Positions 33,478 to 42,317 of a DNA stretch of 64,000 nt are shown here, piece after piece. Source of the stretch: Telluribacter roseus (GTDB lineage Bacteria; Bacteroidota; Bacteroidia; Cytophagales; Spirosomataceae). The position numbers and the translations under genes are program-made. Positions within the stretch are counted from its first letter, which is position 1. The number at the start of each line of letters is the position of its first letter. The DNA lies in contig NZ_JAFEUV020000004.1 of assembly GCF_017355915.2 (NCBI RefSeq), forward strand, positions 62,001 to 126,000. The letters are read 5' to 3'. The notes under the pieces are model-generated. The model was not told the DNA's origin, ran no database searches, and worked only from the letters and a program-made list of their open reading frames with translations.

Positions 33478-35334
33478 ATGAAAAAACTCCTCATTGTAAT
33501 GCTTCTGGGCGGTTGGGCTACCGTGGTGTCAGCGCAGTCAGATCGCTGGCAGCAACGGGTCAAGTATGATATGAACATCAACTTTGACGCTACGACGCAC
33601 CGCTTCACCGGTACCCAGAAGTTAGTCTATTCCAATAATTCACCCGATACTCTACATAAGGTTTTTTATCACCTGTACTTCAATGCCTTCCAGCCGGGTA
33701 GTCAGATGGACGTACGCTCACGTACCATCAAAGATCCTGATGCGCGGGTCATGGATCGTATCTCCAAGCTGTCACCTAACGAGATAGGCTATCAGAAGAT
33801 CAACACGCTGAAGCATAACGGCAAGCCTGTGAAATACGAAGTAGTAGGTACCATCCTGGAAGTAACCCTGACGGAGCCCCTGATGCCCCGGACCCAGCAT
33901 ACCTTTGACATGGATTTTGAGGCGCAGGTACCCGTACAGATCCGTCGCTCGGGCCGCTTCAACAAAGAAGGCATTGACTACTCTATGGCGCAGTGGTACC
34001 CTAAGATGAGCGAGTATGACTACGAAGGCTGGCACGCCAATCCGTACATCGCCCGTGAGTTTTACGGAATATGGGGCGACTATGACGTCAAGATCAACAT
34101 GGATGCTTCGTACGTGATAGCCGCTACCGGCTACCTGCAGAACCCCGATAAGATCGGACACGGATATAGCAAGAAGACCGTAACACACAAGAAGGGCGAC
34201 CGCCTGACCTGGCACTTTGTGGCGCCCAACGTACACGATTTTGTGTGGGCCGCCGACCCGGACTACAAGCACGATGTGGTAAAGGTAGATAATGACCTGG
34301 ACCTGCACTTCTTTTACCAGACCGATACCCTGGCTGATAACTGGAAGCAGATGCAGCCCTACGCCGTAAAGTGCTTTCAGATCATGAACCAAAGGTTTGG
34401 CCGCTATCCCTACAAGCAGTACTCGGTCATCCAGGGTGGTGACGGAGGAATGGAGTACCCTATGGCTACGCTGATTACCAGCCACACCAGCTTCCGCGGA
34501 CTGGTGAGCGTGACCGTACACGAGTCGATCCATAGCTGGTTCCAGATGCTGCTGGGAACCAATGAATCCAAGTACCCCTGGATGGACGAAGGCTTCACGA
34601 CCTACGCCCAGAACGAGGTCATGGCTCAGTTGTTCCCTTCGCGCAGCAATCCCCACGCGGCTACCTACGGCGCTTACCGCAGTCTGGTACAGTCGGGACT
34701 GGAAGAGCCCCTTACTACCCACTCGGACCACTACAACACCAACCGCGCCTACAGCGTAGCCAGCTACGTAAAGGGATCGGTGTTCCTGCACCAGCTCAGC
34801 TACATCATTGGTCAGGAGACTCTGGACCGGGCCATGAAGCGCTACTACAACGAGTGGCGGTACAAGCACCCGAACCCAACGGATCTGAAGCGGATCATGG
34901 AGAAAGAGTCGGGGCTGGAACTGGACTGGTACTGGGAAAACTGGGTAGGTACTACCAAGACCATCGACTACGCCGTGAAGGAAGTACGGCCATCGGGTAC
35001 TACTACCAGCGTGACGCTGGAGCGGATCGGACAGATGCCTATGCCCCTGGATGTGGTAGTGACCTACAGGGACGGTAGCCAGGAGAATTTCTACATACCA
35101 CTGGAAATCATGCGGGGCGAAAAAACAGAAGCCGCGTATCAGAAAAGAACGATCCTCACCGACTGGGGCTGGACGTACCCGGAGTACGGCTTTACCATCA
35201 ATCGTCCTGCAACGGATATCGCGCGCATTGTGATTGATCCTACCGAGCGACTGGCGGATATGGACTACGATAACAATATATATCCTTCGGCTCCCCGCAC
35301 GTCACCTCGTCTGCAGGGGGAGAAGGTGCAGTAG
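33478..35334 (+). CDS. M1 family zinc metallopeptidase
   Basis: 618 aa from ATG 33478 (MKKLLIVMLLGGWATVVSAQ, signal peptide). The exopeptidase substrate motif is GGMEYP (323-328). The zinc site is HESIH (348-352) followed after 18 residues by the Glu of WMDEGF. The N-terminal beta saddle includes YDMNINFDATTHRFTGTQKL. It probably trims peptides in the periplasm, feeding amino-acid uptake. A terminator insulates it from the upstream barrel gene; it stands alone or leads the short lipoprotein gene downstream. Confidence 0.93.
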   Translation: MKKLLIVMLLGGWATVVSAQSDRWQQRVKYDMNINFDATTHRFTGTQKLVYSNNSPDTLHKVFYHLYFNAFQPGSQMDVRSRTIKDPDARVMDRISKLSPNEIGYQKINTLKHNGKPVKYEVVGTILEVTLTEPLMPRTQHTFDMDFEAQVPVQIRRSGRFNKEGIDYSMAQWYPKMSEYDYEGWHANPYIAREFYGIWGDYDVKINMDASYVIAATGYLQNPDKIGHGYSKKTVTHKKGDRLTWHFVAPNVHDFVWAADPDYKHDVVKVDNDLDLHFFYQTDTLADNWKQMQPYAVKCFQIMNQRFGRYPYKQYSVIQGGDGGMEYPMATLITSHTSFRGLVSVTVHESIHSWFQMLLGTNESKYPWMDEGFTTYAQNEVMAQLFPSRSNPHAATYGAYRSLVQSGLEEPLTTHSDHYNTNRAYSVASYVKGSVFLHQLSYIIGQETLDRAMKRYYNEWRYKHPNPTDLKRIMEKESGLELDWYWENWVGTTKTIDYAVKEVRPSGTTTSVTLERIGQMPMPLDVVVTYRDGSQENFYIPLEIMRGEKTEAAYQKRTILTDWGWTYPEYGFTINRPATDIARIVIDPTERLADMDYDNNIYPSAPRTSPRLQGEKVQ

Positions 35335-35402
35335 CTGACGGAGCCAAAACAAAATTAGGCCTATGGGTAGTTATATACTCATAGAATCTTAATTCATGAT
35401 AT

Positions 35403-35807
35403 ATGCAGATACGAAAATCATCAGTAGTAGGATGGGCCCTGGGGCTGGTACTGGTAGTAACCCTTGCAAGCTGTGTAGGCGATAGACTGGTAGGTACCTG
35501 GGAGGTAGCTGCCTTCGAAATGCAGCGCCCCGGTCAGCAGGGAGTCCGGGTACAGAACATAGGTACCATTACGTTCGATTCTGACCAGACCGGCGAGAAG
35601 GAAATTCAGTACTCGGTACTGGACCAGAACTTCACCGATACCCTGTCCTTTACTTGGTCCAAATCAGAGGGATTCATTACTCTGGAGGGCGGTGGCTCTG
35701 AATTTGCCAAGACCTGGATTGTGGTGGATGACGAACGTACTACCCAACGGTGGCGCTCTACGGACGGTATGAATACCGTACAGATGCTCGAGCTGAGAAA
35801 GAGGTAG
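35403..35807 (+). CDS. lipocalin-like lipoprotein
   Basis: 134 aa. A lipoprotein signal ends at LASC (Cys24). The remainder has the short lipocalin-type opening VGDRLVGTWEV, then beta strands TITFDSDQTGEKEIQYSVL and a final WRSTDGMNTVQMLELRK. Small barrels of this kind are common in Bacteroidota and bind unknown ligands. It begins 68 nt after the M1 peptidase and could share its transcript. It ends at a strong bidirectional terminator. Confidence 0.65.
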   Translation: MQIRKSSVVGWALGLVLVVTLASCVGDRLVGTWEVAAFEMQRPGQQGVRVQNIGTITFDSDQTGEKEIQYSVLDQNFTDTLSFTWSKSEGFITLEGGGSEFAKTWIVVDDERTTQRWRSTDGMNTVQMLELRKR

Positions 35808-35820
35808 CTACGCTGGTAGA

Positions 35821-35869
35821 TACAAAATGGAGCGAGGCCGGTATATTACCGGCCTCGCTCCATTTTGTA
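35821..35869. terminator. 23 bp bidirectional terminator between convergent genes
   Basis: Arms 35821-35843 and 35847-35869 are perfectly complementary with a TAT loop. TTTT and AAAA stretches near both ends of the stem serve the lipoprotein gene (plus) and the TonB receptor gene (minus). Confidence 0.88.
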
Positions 35870-35883
35870 TGGGTAGTCAACTC

Positions 35884-38331
35884 TTAATTATCAGCTTCAC
35901 CCGTAGGTACTTTCTTCTTGGCCTGGTGGAGGCGGTATTGGAAGGTCAGGTTGATCTGACGGAGGCGTCCCTGCGAGTTGGTCTCGGTATAGAAGTTAAA
36001 GCCTTCGGTAATGGTCCGGAACTTGCGGGAGTTGAATACATCCAGTACGTTGAGAGTGAGAGTAGCGTTGTTGCGGAGAATATCGCGGCTCATAGCCAGA
36101 TCAAGGGTAGCAATGGCCTTACGACGTCCCTGCGGCGTAAGCTGTGGCGCTTCGTAGTTACCGCGGAACTGCAGGTCAGTGGTCTTGAAGAGGGTAAAGC
36201 GGGAAGAAGCGCGGGTAAACCAGCTGTAGGTATCACTCTGAAGGTTGGTATCTACATTGCCGCCGTCGGTGATAGCCCGGAAAAAGTTGAAGCTACCGTC
36301 CATCTTCCACCACTGATAGGGAGCATAGGAGCTCGTAAACTCAACACCCCAGGCATCTTCGGTAGCCAGGTTTTGGGGGAGGGTAACGGCAAAGCCCTGG
36401 TCATTGACCCGACGTATCCGGATGATCTTGCCGGTCGTGTGCCGGTAGTAAACCGAGGTACTCAGCGAGCCTTTTTCTACGTACTTGATATGCCCGAGTT
36501 CGAACGCATCCGTAAATTCCGGGTTAAGGTCAGGGTTTCCGCTGAAGAAGTTGCGGTTGTCACTGAATGTCATGAAGGGGCTCAGGTCGTTGTACTGCGG
36601 ACGACGTACCCGACGGCTATAGCTCAGCTGCAGGGCGTGCATACGGGGCAGATCGTAGGTAACGTGTACACTCGGGAACAGGTTGCTGTACGAGCGGGGA
36701 TTCACCTCGTTGGTCTGTCTGAGGGTAGTGGTCACTGCGGTCATCTCCGCCCTTAGTCCCACCTGGTACGAAAACCCTCTTGTTTTGTTACCTACAATAC
36801 CGTACAGCGCGTGGATATCTTCTTCGTACAGGAAGTCGTTGGTCAGGCCCGGCAGCTGTATCCAGCCACCCGTTTCGGTTTGCTCGGTTACGGAGAAGTC
36901 ATTGGTCATGTCGCGGAAACTGCTGCGTATACCTGCCTCCCACTTGCCATCCTTGCCGAACGGCTGTACGTAGTCAATCTGAGCCAGTAGCTGCTTTTCG
37001 GTCTCATCATTGACCGAGCGCTGAAGCAGGTAGGGTATATCTGAGGGAGTACCGTTGGGCTCATAGGTACGCTGACCAAAGTACTGATCCGATTTTTCCC
37101 AGTTGTCGAGGTAGCGCAGATCGGCCGAAAACTCATGTCCCTTCCGCTTAAAGGATTTTTTGTACGTAAGGGCATACTCCGAGTTGGGCTCGGTTTCGGT
37201 TTCGTCCTGGGTGCGGTAGGTGTAGCTCTGGAGGTTGTTCAGCGATGATATATAGTCGAAGTACCGGATGTCCGACAGACGCTTGCCCTTGCTGATCCGC
37301 CAGGTGTAGGCGCCGGTCAGTACGCTGGTGGGCGAAAAGAAGTAGTCTAGTCCACCCCGGGCGCTGTTATTCATTCCCTTCAGGTTGTGCGTAAAGCTCT
37401 GCTGGGTGATGAAGGTAGTATCGTTGCGGTACAGCTCCTGGTACTGCGTGGTACGGCCCGGCGTATTGCGAAAGGAGGCTGTGTAGTTGATAAAGAAGTT
37501 GAGGTTTTTGCGGCGGTAGTTGATATTGGCCGCGGCTCCCAGGTTGGTAGGGTATCCCGTAATAATATCAAACGAGCCGTTGATGCCCTCCTTTCGCTCT
37601 TTTTTCAGAACGATATTGATGATACCTCCCATACCTTCGGCTTCGTAACGGGCCGAGGGGTTGGTGATGATCTCGATGCGCTCGATCATGCTGCCCTGAA
37701 GCTGCTGCAGACCAGCTCCCCCTTTGAAGCTGACGAGCCCCGAAGGCTTGCCATCGATCAGGATACGTACGTTGCTGCTTCCCCTCAGGCTGATGTTACC
37801 CTCTACATCAACGGCCAGCGAGGGTACATTGCGCATAATATCAATGGCGGTACCTCCGGCATTGGCGAGGTCTTTCCCCACATTAAATATCTTTTTGTCC
37901 AGCGATAGCTCCATGGAGCTTTTCTCGGCCTGCACCACCAGTTCGTCCAGAGTGGTAGAGGTAGCGGTGAGCTTTACTGTACCCAGGTCAAGGGGCGCAC
38001 TGGCCGCGGAGAGCCGTATGTCTTTCGTAGTAAAAGACTTATAGCCGATAAATTCATAAAGGGCATAGTAGGTACCTTCGACGGCATCCACTACAAAGTT
38101 ACCGGATTCGTCCGTAATGGCACCGGATGAGAAAGTACTATCGGCCTGCCTGAACAGCCGAACGCTTGCGAAGCTCAGGGGGGCATTACTCTGGCTGTCG
38201 AATATCTTACCCGTTACTTTCAGTTTGCCGCCGCTCTGCGCCCTGGTAGCGGTAGTCGTGAGGCTCAATAGCAGGCACAGCAGCAGAAAAGAGCAGAGAT
38301 TCCTGGAAAAGGTGGTGTAAAAGTGGAGCAT
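35884..38331 (-). CDS. TonB-dependent receptor, outer membrane beta-barrel family
   Basis: 815 aa. A signal peptide (FLLLCLLLSLTTTATRAQ), then a CarboxypepD-like domain (LKVTGKIFDSQSNAPLSFAS), a plug (GGTAIDIMRNVPSLAVDVEG, NVRILIDGKPSG, NPSARYEAEGMGGIINIVLK), and a barrel of repeated aromatic-ended strands to the C-terminus. It is the type without a clear TonB box or SusD partner, often used for siderophore, metal or peptide uptake. No adjacent gene defines the ligand. Confidence 0.93.
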   Translation of the reverse strand: MLHFYTTFSRNLCSFLLLCLLLSLTTTATRAQSGGKLKVTGKIFDSQSNAPLSFASVRLFRQADSTFSSGAITDESGNFVVDAVEGTYYALYEFIGYKSFTTKDIRLSAASAPLDLGTVKLTATSTTLDELVVQAEKSSMELSLDKKIFNVGKDLANAGGTAIDIMRNVPSLAVDVEGNISLRGSSNVRILIDGKPSGLVSFKGGAGLQQLQGSMIERIEIITNPSARYEAEGMGGIINIVLKKERKEGINGSFDIITGYPTNLGAAANINYRRKNLNFFINYTASFRNTPGRTTQYQELYRNDTTFITQQSFTHNLKGMNNSARGGLDYFFSPTSVLTGAYTWRISKGKRLSDIRYFDYISSLNNLQSYTYRTQDETETEPNSEYALTYKKSFKRKGHEFSADLRYLDNWEKSDQYFGQRTYEPNGTPSDIPYLLQRSVNDETEKQLLAQIDYVQPFGKDGKWEAGIRSSFRDMTNDFSVTEQTETGGWIQLPGLTNDFLYEEDIHALYGIVGNKTRGFSYQVGLRAEMTAVTTTLRQTNEVNPRSYSNLFPSVHVTYDLPRMHALQLSYSRRVRRPQYNDLSPFMTFSDNRNFFSGNPDLNPEFTDAFELGHIKYVEKGSLSTSVYYRHTTGKIIRIRRVNDQGFAVTLPQNLATEDAWGVEFTSSYAPYQWWKMDGSFNFFRAITDGGNVDTNLQSDTYSWFTRASSRFTLFKTTDLQFRGNYEAPQLTPQGRRKAIATLDLAMSRDILRNNATLTLNVLDVFNSRKFRTITEGFNFYTETNSQGRLRQINLTFQYRLHQAKKKVPTGEADN

Positions 38332-38634
38332 TAAGGCAATTGTTTGATCTTAAAAGATACATGGAAACTATAATCCAATAAGAAAGTACCCGAAATGCCT
38401 TCATTTACTCGGCCGGAGGCTGGTAGCGCAGCTATTATATATAATAAGGCCGAATTTATCGACTAAACTTCATATATATTCGACCGATTGGGAGCCTGCA
38501 GTAGCTGTTGGTACAGTTTTTTAAACGTTTGGTAGCGTATGTAAGTCCTGCGAAAGTAGTTTGCTAAATTATAAACAATCACTTTTCGCAGGTGTTTTAC
38601 GAATGTTTTCCACACTTTAAAACCGTTAACAACT
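38332..38634. other. 303 bp intergenic region between divergent genes
   Basis: Contains the upstream regions of the TonB receptor (minus) and the 38635 gene (plus). It is AT-rich around 38430-38480. It holds one notable inverted repeat (38547-38592, listed separately). I see no reading frame worth calling. Confidence 0.6.
38547..38592 (+). promoter_or_regulatory. inverted repeat in the 38635 promoter region
   Basis: CCTGCGAAAGT (38547-38557) and ACTTTTCGCAGG (38581-38592) are complementary with one bulged base. Between them lies TAGTTTGC, similar to a -7 box, with TTTGG (38528-38532) as a -33 candidate. It could be an operator flanking the promoter or a leader hairpin. Confidence 0.4.
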
Positions 38635-38934
38635 ATGGCAACTACAACCGAGGATTTGAAAAACAAGGCAGCAGATCTGAAATCAAAAGCGGACAGCTTC
38701 AACCCTGAGCACAAAGAAGGTCCCGTAGCAGCTGCGATTGAGGATTATACTGCTCGCCTTCCTTCGGATACCTATTTATGGGCGGCTATAGGCTCAATGG
38801 CCCTGTCTGCCACACTCAAACTTGCCGGTCAGGACAAAGGCGCGCTCTTTGTAGGACAGTGGGCTCCAACCTTCCTGATTCTGGGTCTCTACAACAAGCT
38901 TGTAAAGATGGAAGGCTTTGACAAAGATAAGTAA
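38635..38934 (+). CDS. small conserved membrane-associated protein, unknown
   Basis: 99 aa. A hydrophilic, helical, Lys/Asp-rich N-terminus (TEDLKNKAADLKSKADSFNP) resembles stress or phasin-like helices. It is followed by two weak hydrophobic stretches (LWAAIGSMALSATLKLAG and FVGQWAPTFLILGLYNKL). It is probably membrane-associated and resembles small Bacteroidota proteins with no assigned role. It is monocistronic, with a terminator at 38969 and an unusual inverted repeat upstream. Confidence 0.7.
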   Translation: MATTTEDLKNKAADLKSKADSFNPEHKEGPVAAAIEDYTARLPSDTYLWAAIGSMALSATLKLAGQDKGALFVGQWAPTFLILGLYNKLVKMEGFDKDK

Positions 38935-38968
38935 GCCTTAGGGCCTGCTATATCAGCCATAAAAAGAG

Positions 38969-38992
38969 AGGAAGCACTAGCTTCCTTTTTTT
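38969..38992 (+). terminator. terminator of the 38635 gene
   Basis: AGGAAGC (38969-38975) pairs with GCTTCCT around ACTA, followed by a run of T. It lies 35 nt after the stop. Confidence 0.85.
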
Positions 38993-39031
38993 GTGCCTAT
39001 ATTACTCCGGTTTCAGCGTGTTTCCCCCTTT

Positions 39032-39931
39032 TTAGCGCCAGGCCAGCGACTTGCTTTTGCCATTATCTTTCATGTTGCCGGCAAAGGCATTGAGCGTAAG
39101 ATCAGCTCCTTCTTTACGGAACGTACCGGTGAGCCAGCCCACCGGCTCGCTGTCCGAGAAGTTATAGCCTACAGCGGGCTGATTGACCAGATGGATACCA
39201 TCCAGTACCTCGTACTTGTACTCGTGTGAATGTCCGTAGAAGACCGCCTTTACCTTCTGATGGGACCTGATGATCTGAAAGAGCCGCTCGACATCCAGCA
39301 GGGAGGAGTCGGAGTCGGCGAGGGTATGGTGGACAAAAAGAACGGTTGGTTTGGCATCGGACTGACGCAGGAAGCCCTCCAGCCAGCTCCGCTGCGATTG
39401 TCCCAGAAATCCGGGTGTCTTGTTGACGTACATCATCGAATCGAGCAATATAAACCTCGTCGATGGCTGCTCGATCACCATCACCTGTTTGTCTTTTACA
39501 TTCTGTAGTCCTTTAGGAGCCGGAAACGCCTCCTGGATGTTTTCGCGGTGATCGTGGTTGCCCAGTGTCATGTACACGGGCTTTTGTTCGGCCAGGGGCG
39601 CCAGCAGTTTCTTTACCTGCGCATAGTCTCCCTTTTCGCCCGTGAGACGGGCTACATCTCCGTTGATCAGTACGGCATCCGGCCTGGCAGCTATGACCTT
39701 AGGTACTACGCTTTCCAGGTTGCGGGAAGGGTAGAAACCACGGTAGACGTTCTGAACGTCCTCCGCAATATGCGTATCCGACAGCAGTGCCAGCTGTACT
39801 TCATTGGCTGCGCTGGAGGTCTCTGCCAGTACTGAGCTGACACCCAGGCTATAAGCAGTAAGCAGGCCAGCCGCCTGAGCGGACGATTTTAGAAAAGAAC
39901 GACGGCCAGGATTGTAGTAGATCTGCGGCAT
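39032..39931 (-). CDS. exported calcineurin-like metallophosphoesterase
   Basis: 299 aa. The Tat-type signal is GRRSFLKSSAQAAGLLTAYS. The dimetal motifs appear in order: ALLSDTHIAED, LINGDVAR, TLGNHDHREN, FVHHT and YGHSHEY. They indicate a phosphomonoesterase or phosphodiesterase in the periplasm; the substrate is unknown. It lies 38 nt downstream of the small lipoprotein gene and probably shares a transcript with it. Confidence 0.9.
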   Translation of the reverse strand: MPQIYYNPGRRSFLKSSAQAAGLLTAYSLGVSSVLAETSSAANEVQLALLSDTHIAEDVQNVYRGFYPSRNLESVVPKVIAARPDAVLINGDVARLTGEKGDYAQVKKLLAPLAEQKPVYMTLGNHDHRENIQEAFPAPKGLQNVKDKQVMVIEQPSTRFILLDSMMYVNKTPGFLGQSQRSWLEGFLRQSDAKPTVLFVHHTLADSDSSLLDVERLFQIIRSHQKVKAVFYGHSHEYKYEVLDGIHLVNQPAVGYNFSDSEPVGWLTGTFRKEGADLTLNAFAGNMKDNGKSKSLAWR

Positions 39932-39969
39932 AGAGGTGGTATTTGCGTAGGTTTAGGTAGATTAGGTAG

Positions 39970-40311
39970 TTAGTTACTTTTGGCTTCGGGCGCTTGCGAT
40001 ACGGTATTACTGGTCAGTGGAGTTACCCGCTGGTCGCTCACCGATACCTGGTAGTACGACCAGGTCTGCCTGTCTAGTGAACAGCCAATCAGGTAGTCTC
40101 CGGAGCCGGCCTCGGCGCTTTCTCGTACCTGAAACTCTTTACAGCCGGCGATCCGGGCTTTGGCCAGCGCTTCACCGATGGCCTCCACTTCACTAGCATC
40201 CGGCTCGCGCCAGGGCATTGGGTAGCTTTCATCTTGGCTTAGCTCATTCTTGCATGAAAAGGCGGATAACAGGATAAGTGTTGCAAAAATAATCCGGCGG
40301 TATCTTACCAT
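39970..40311 (-). CDS. putative small lipoprotein
   Basis: 113 aa. A signal sequence (RRIIFATLILLSAFSC) has a lipobox LSAFSC with Cys20. The mature protein contains two further Cys (AGCKEFQVRE, LIGCSLDRQTWSYYQVS) that may form a disulphide. The C-terminal tail is Ser/Thr/Ala-rich. The family is unknown. It is encoded between a lytic transglycosylase and a phosphoesterase on the same strand. Confidence 0.6.
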   Translation of the reverse strand: MVRYRRIIFATLILLSAFSCKNELSQDESYPMPWREPDASEVEAIGEALAKARIAGCKEFQVRESAEAGSGDYLIGCSLDRQTWSYYQVSVSDQRVTPLTSNTVSQAPEAKSN

Positions 40312-40374
40312 GACGCTTCTATAAGTTAAGTATTTGTGATTATTACTTAGTAGGTACTCCTGTAATTACAGAAG

Positions 40375-41481
40375 CTATTTGAGTACCTGTATCCGGTATA
40401 CCTTCCCCGCCGGTACTTCGAGCATCACGTTCAGGGCCCTGTTTTTATCATAGTACTTATCCGAAGGCGACCAGCCGGAGCGGTACAGGAGCCAGGGGTT
40501 GAAGTACTTGAGCTGGTTGTAGGTCATGTTGTACTGCTTGGCCAGGTCCACCAGATTTACGTCCTGCCTCACTTCTATTTCCTGCGTAGGAGCGGTGTAC
40601 TCCGGGGCGGGTACACTGAATCCGTAACGCTCGGGGTTTTCGATGAGGAGCTTCAGGGCCAGGATACGGAACAGGTAGTCGTAGGTTTCGGGGGTGAGGT
40701 ACAGGTCGTAGTAGGAGGTTACCTGCTGGCCCCGGAGGTTGTTGTTGACGGCAGTGGGGCCGCCGTTATAAGCGGCCGCGCTCAGGGTCCAGCTGCCGAA
40801 GGTCCGGTACAGCCGGCTCAGATACCGGCTGGCGGCTTCGGTAGAGCGTTCGAGGTGGCGGCGCTCGTCTACGTACTTATTAACCTCCAGTCCGTACTCT
40901 TTCGCCACCGGCTCCAGAAACTGCCAGAATCCTACGGCGGCCTTGGCCGACTCAGCAATGGGCGACAGATCACTCTCCGCCACGGCCAGGTACAGGAAGT
41001 CGGCAGGAATCTGATTTTTGGTGAGAATAGTGGTAATAGGCTCACGATACCGCTGTACCCGCTTCATCACAGACAAGGTACCCGAGTGCCGGTACACGTT
41101 TTTGATCAGCTCCCGTTCCAGCCGGTCGCGTACTATAGGGTCAGTAAGCGGCACGGCTTCACCCGCAAAGGTAAGTTCATCGGGCATAAAAGGTACCCCG
41201 GTGAGTAATTGGGCTTGTCCACGGTCGGCCATTTCAGACTGAGCAGTGGGGCTTGGGGTATATCCTGGTGGAGTCGAGTCGGGTTGAGTTGCCGCTGAGT
41301 GAGCGGTGTCTGAACTTGCTACTCCCGGTTGTGCTGAGTTAGCCTGCTCCACCGGTGTTTGATTATTCTCAACTTTGCCAGTCCCTCCCTGGTTGGTACC
41401 TGATTGTGCGGCTCCAGGTTTTACTGCACAGGCTGCTGAATGCAGCACAAGTAGTAGATAGATATAACGCAGGTAGTGCAT
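40375..41481 (-). CDS. membrane-bound lytic transglycosylase (MltD-like) with LysM
   Basis: 368 aa. A lipoprotein-like signal (YLLLVLHSAAC, Cys18) is followed by a ~75 aa disordered Gln/Thr/Pro-rich linker. The SLT domain has catalytic Glu169 in LAVAESDLSP, then AVGFWQFLEPVAKEYGL and LSAAAYNGGPTAVN. A C-terminal LysM (LVDLAKQYNMTYNQLKYFNP) binds peptidoglycan. It cleaves the glycan strand with anhydro-sugar formation, for wall turnover or envelope insertion. Confidence 0.88.
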   Translation of the reverse strand: MHYLRYIYLLLVLHSAACAVKPGAAQSGTNQGGTGKVENNQTPVEQANSAQPGVASSDTAHSAATQPDSTPPGYTPSPTAQSEMADRGQAQLLTGVPFMPDELTFAGEAVPLTDPIVRDRLERELIKNVYRHSGTLSVMKRVQRYREPITTILTKNQIPADFLYLAVAESDLSPIAESAKAAVGFWQFLEPVAKEYGLEVNKYVDERRHLERSTEAASRYLSRLYRTFGSWTLSAAAYNGGPTAVNNNLRGQQVTSYYDLYLTPETYDYLFRILALKLLIENPERYGFSVPAPEYTAPTQEIEVRQDVNLVDLAKQYNMTYNQLKYFNPWLLYRSGWSPSDKYYDKNRALNVMLEVPAGKVYRIQVLK

Positions 41482-41656
41482 AAGTAGTAAGTTTAGTAGT
41501 TCCTGGTTCTCAGTCCGAAGCTCGTTTTGGGGTTTTGCCCCCTTTCAGAAGAAAAGCTCTAAAAAACTTACACCAGTACCTTATACTAACTCCCGAACGG
41601 TCCTGTATCCTGCCTGACTTGCTCTAAGAGGAGTTTCAATCTAAAGGGGTAATACT

Positions 41657-42010
41657 TCATTCGTGTGCCACTAAACCGTCATGGCTCAGTTCGATAAAAT
41701 CATGGGACTGGAAGAGTGTATCTATATCATGGAGGTTGTCCCAAAAAAGATCGAAAAGCTTTCTGTTCTTTATTGATTGGGCTGTGACGAGCAGGAGCTT
41801 TTGAGGTTTTTCAGGTACCGGGTTGGAGCTGAGAAAGGCCACATCCCTGGTGACAAAAACCAAAGTATATGTATTGGCATAAAGTATACTTTCCTGATCG
41901 GTGCGCTCGTCTCCACTTGTCAGGTCATTGGTATGTTCAGCATAAAAGCCTGATGATCGATAGATCTCGCACAGGAAAACCGGGAGTGAAGAATCAACTA
42001 AGTACCTCAT
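41657..42010 (-). CDS. DUF5615 PIN-like toxin candidate
   Basis: 117 aa. A small alpha/beta domain beginning MRYLVDSSLP with an acidic catalytic-type Asp6, then LVFVTRDVAFLS with a second conserved Asp, as in the Mut7-C/DUF5615 PIN-like nucleases. Paired with a DUF433 gene 11 nt upstream, it fits a VapBC-like toxin, presumably an RNase. The gene carries no obvious truncation. Confidence 0.7.
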   Translation of the reverse strand: MRYLVDSSLPVFLCEIYRSSGFYAEHTNDLTSGDERTDQESILYANTYTLVFVTRDVAFLSSNPVPEKPQKLLLVTAQSIKNRKLFDLFWDNLHDIDTLFQSHDFIELSHDGLVAHE

Positions 42011-42021
42011 GCCTCGGGTAT

Positions 42022-42237
42022 TTACAGCCTTTTCTGGGTAATTTGACTGGCATACCGGAGGCAGGCTTTGATATCATCACGTTCCAGAGCAGGGTAATCG
42101 TTCAGAATAGTATCCCAGGTTTCGCCGGCACTCAGTAGGTCCAGGATCAGGAATACCGGGTAACGCTTGTTACGTAGGGTAGGTACTCCGTGGCAGATGT
42201 CCGGATTAAGGGTAATCCGTTTCAGTAAATCATCCAT
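42022..42237 (-). CDS. DUF433 antitoxin candidate
   Basis: 71 aa from ATG 42237 (MDDLLKRITLNPDICHGVPT). It matches the DUF433 pattern: GVPTLRNKRYPVFLILDLLS, GETWDTILNDYPALERDDIK, CLRYASQI. The fold is a winged or ribbon helix-like DNA-binding domain. It lies 11 nt before the DUF5615 gene in an antitoxin-first order, so it would bind the toxin and repress the operon. Confidence 0.8.
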   Translation of the reverse strand: MDDLLKRITLNPDICHGVPTLRNKRYPVFLILDLLSAGETWDTILNDYPALERDDIKACLRYASQITQKRL

Positions 42238-42317
42238 TACTAAACTAGTATTAAGTACCAACATAATTTAAGTTAGATGTAGTGCTACCCTGTCGAGGGT
42301 AGCCCCCATTCAACTAC

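Noticed and set aside
33772-34869. 365-codon open frame on the minus strand
   Set aside because: It lies entirely antisense to the M1 peptidase, whose zinc motifs and signal peptide are intact; the translation has no domain and reflects codon bias.
35827-36756. 309-codon plus-strand frame opposite the TonB receptor
   Set aside because: Antisense shadow: the receptor frame has plug, barrel and signal features, and the shadow begins inside the terminator hairpin.
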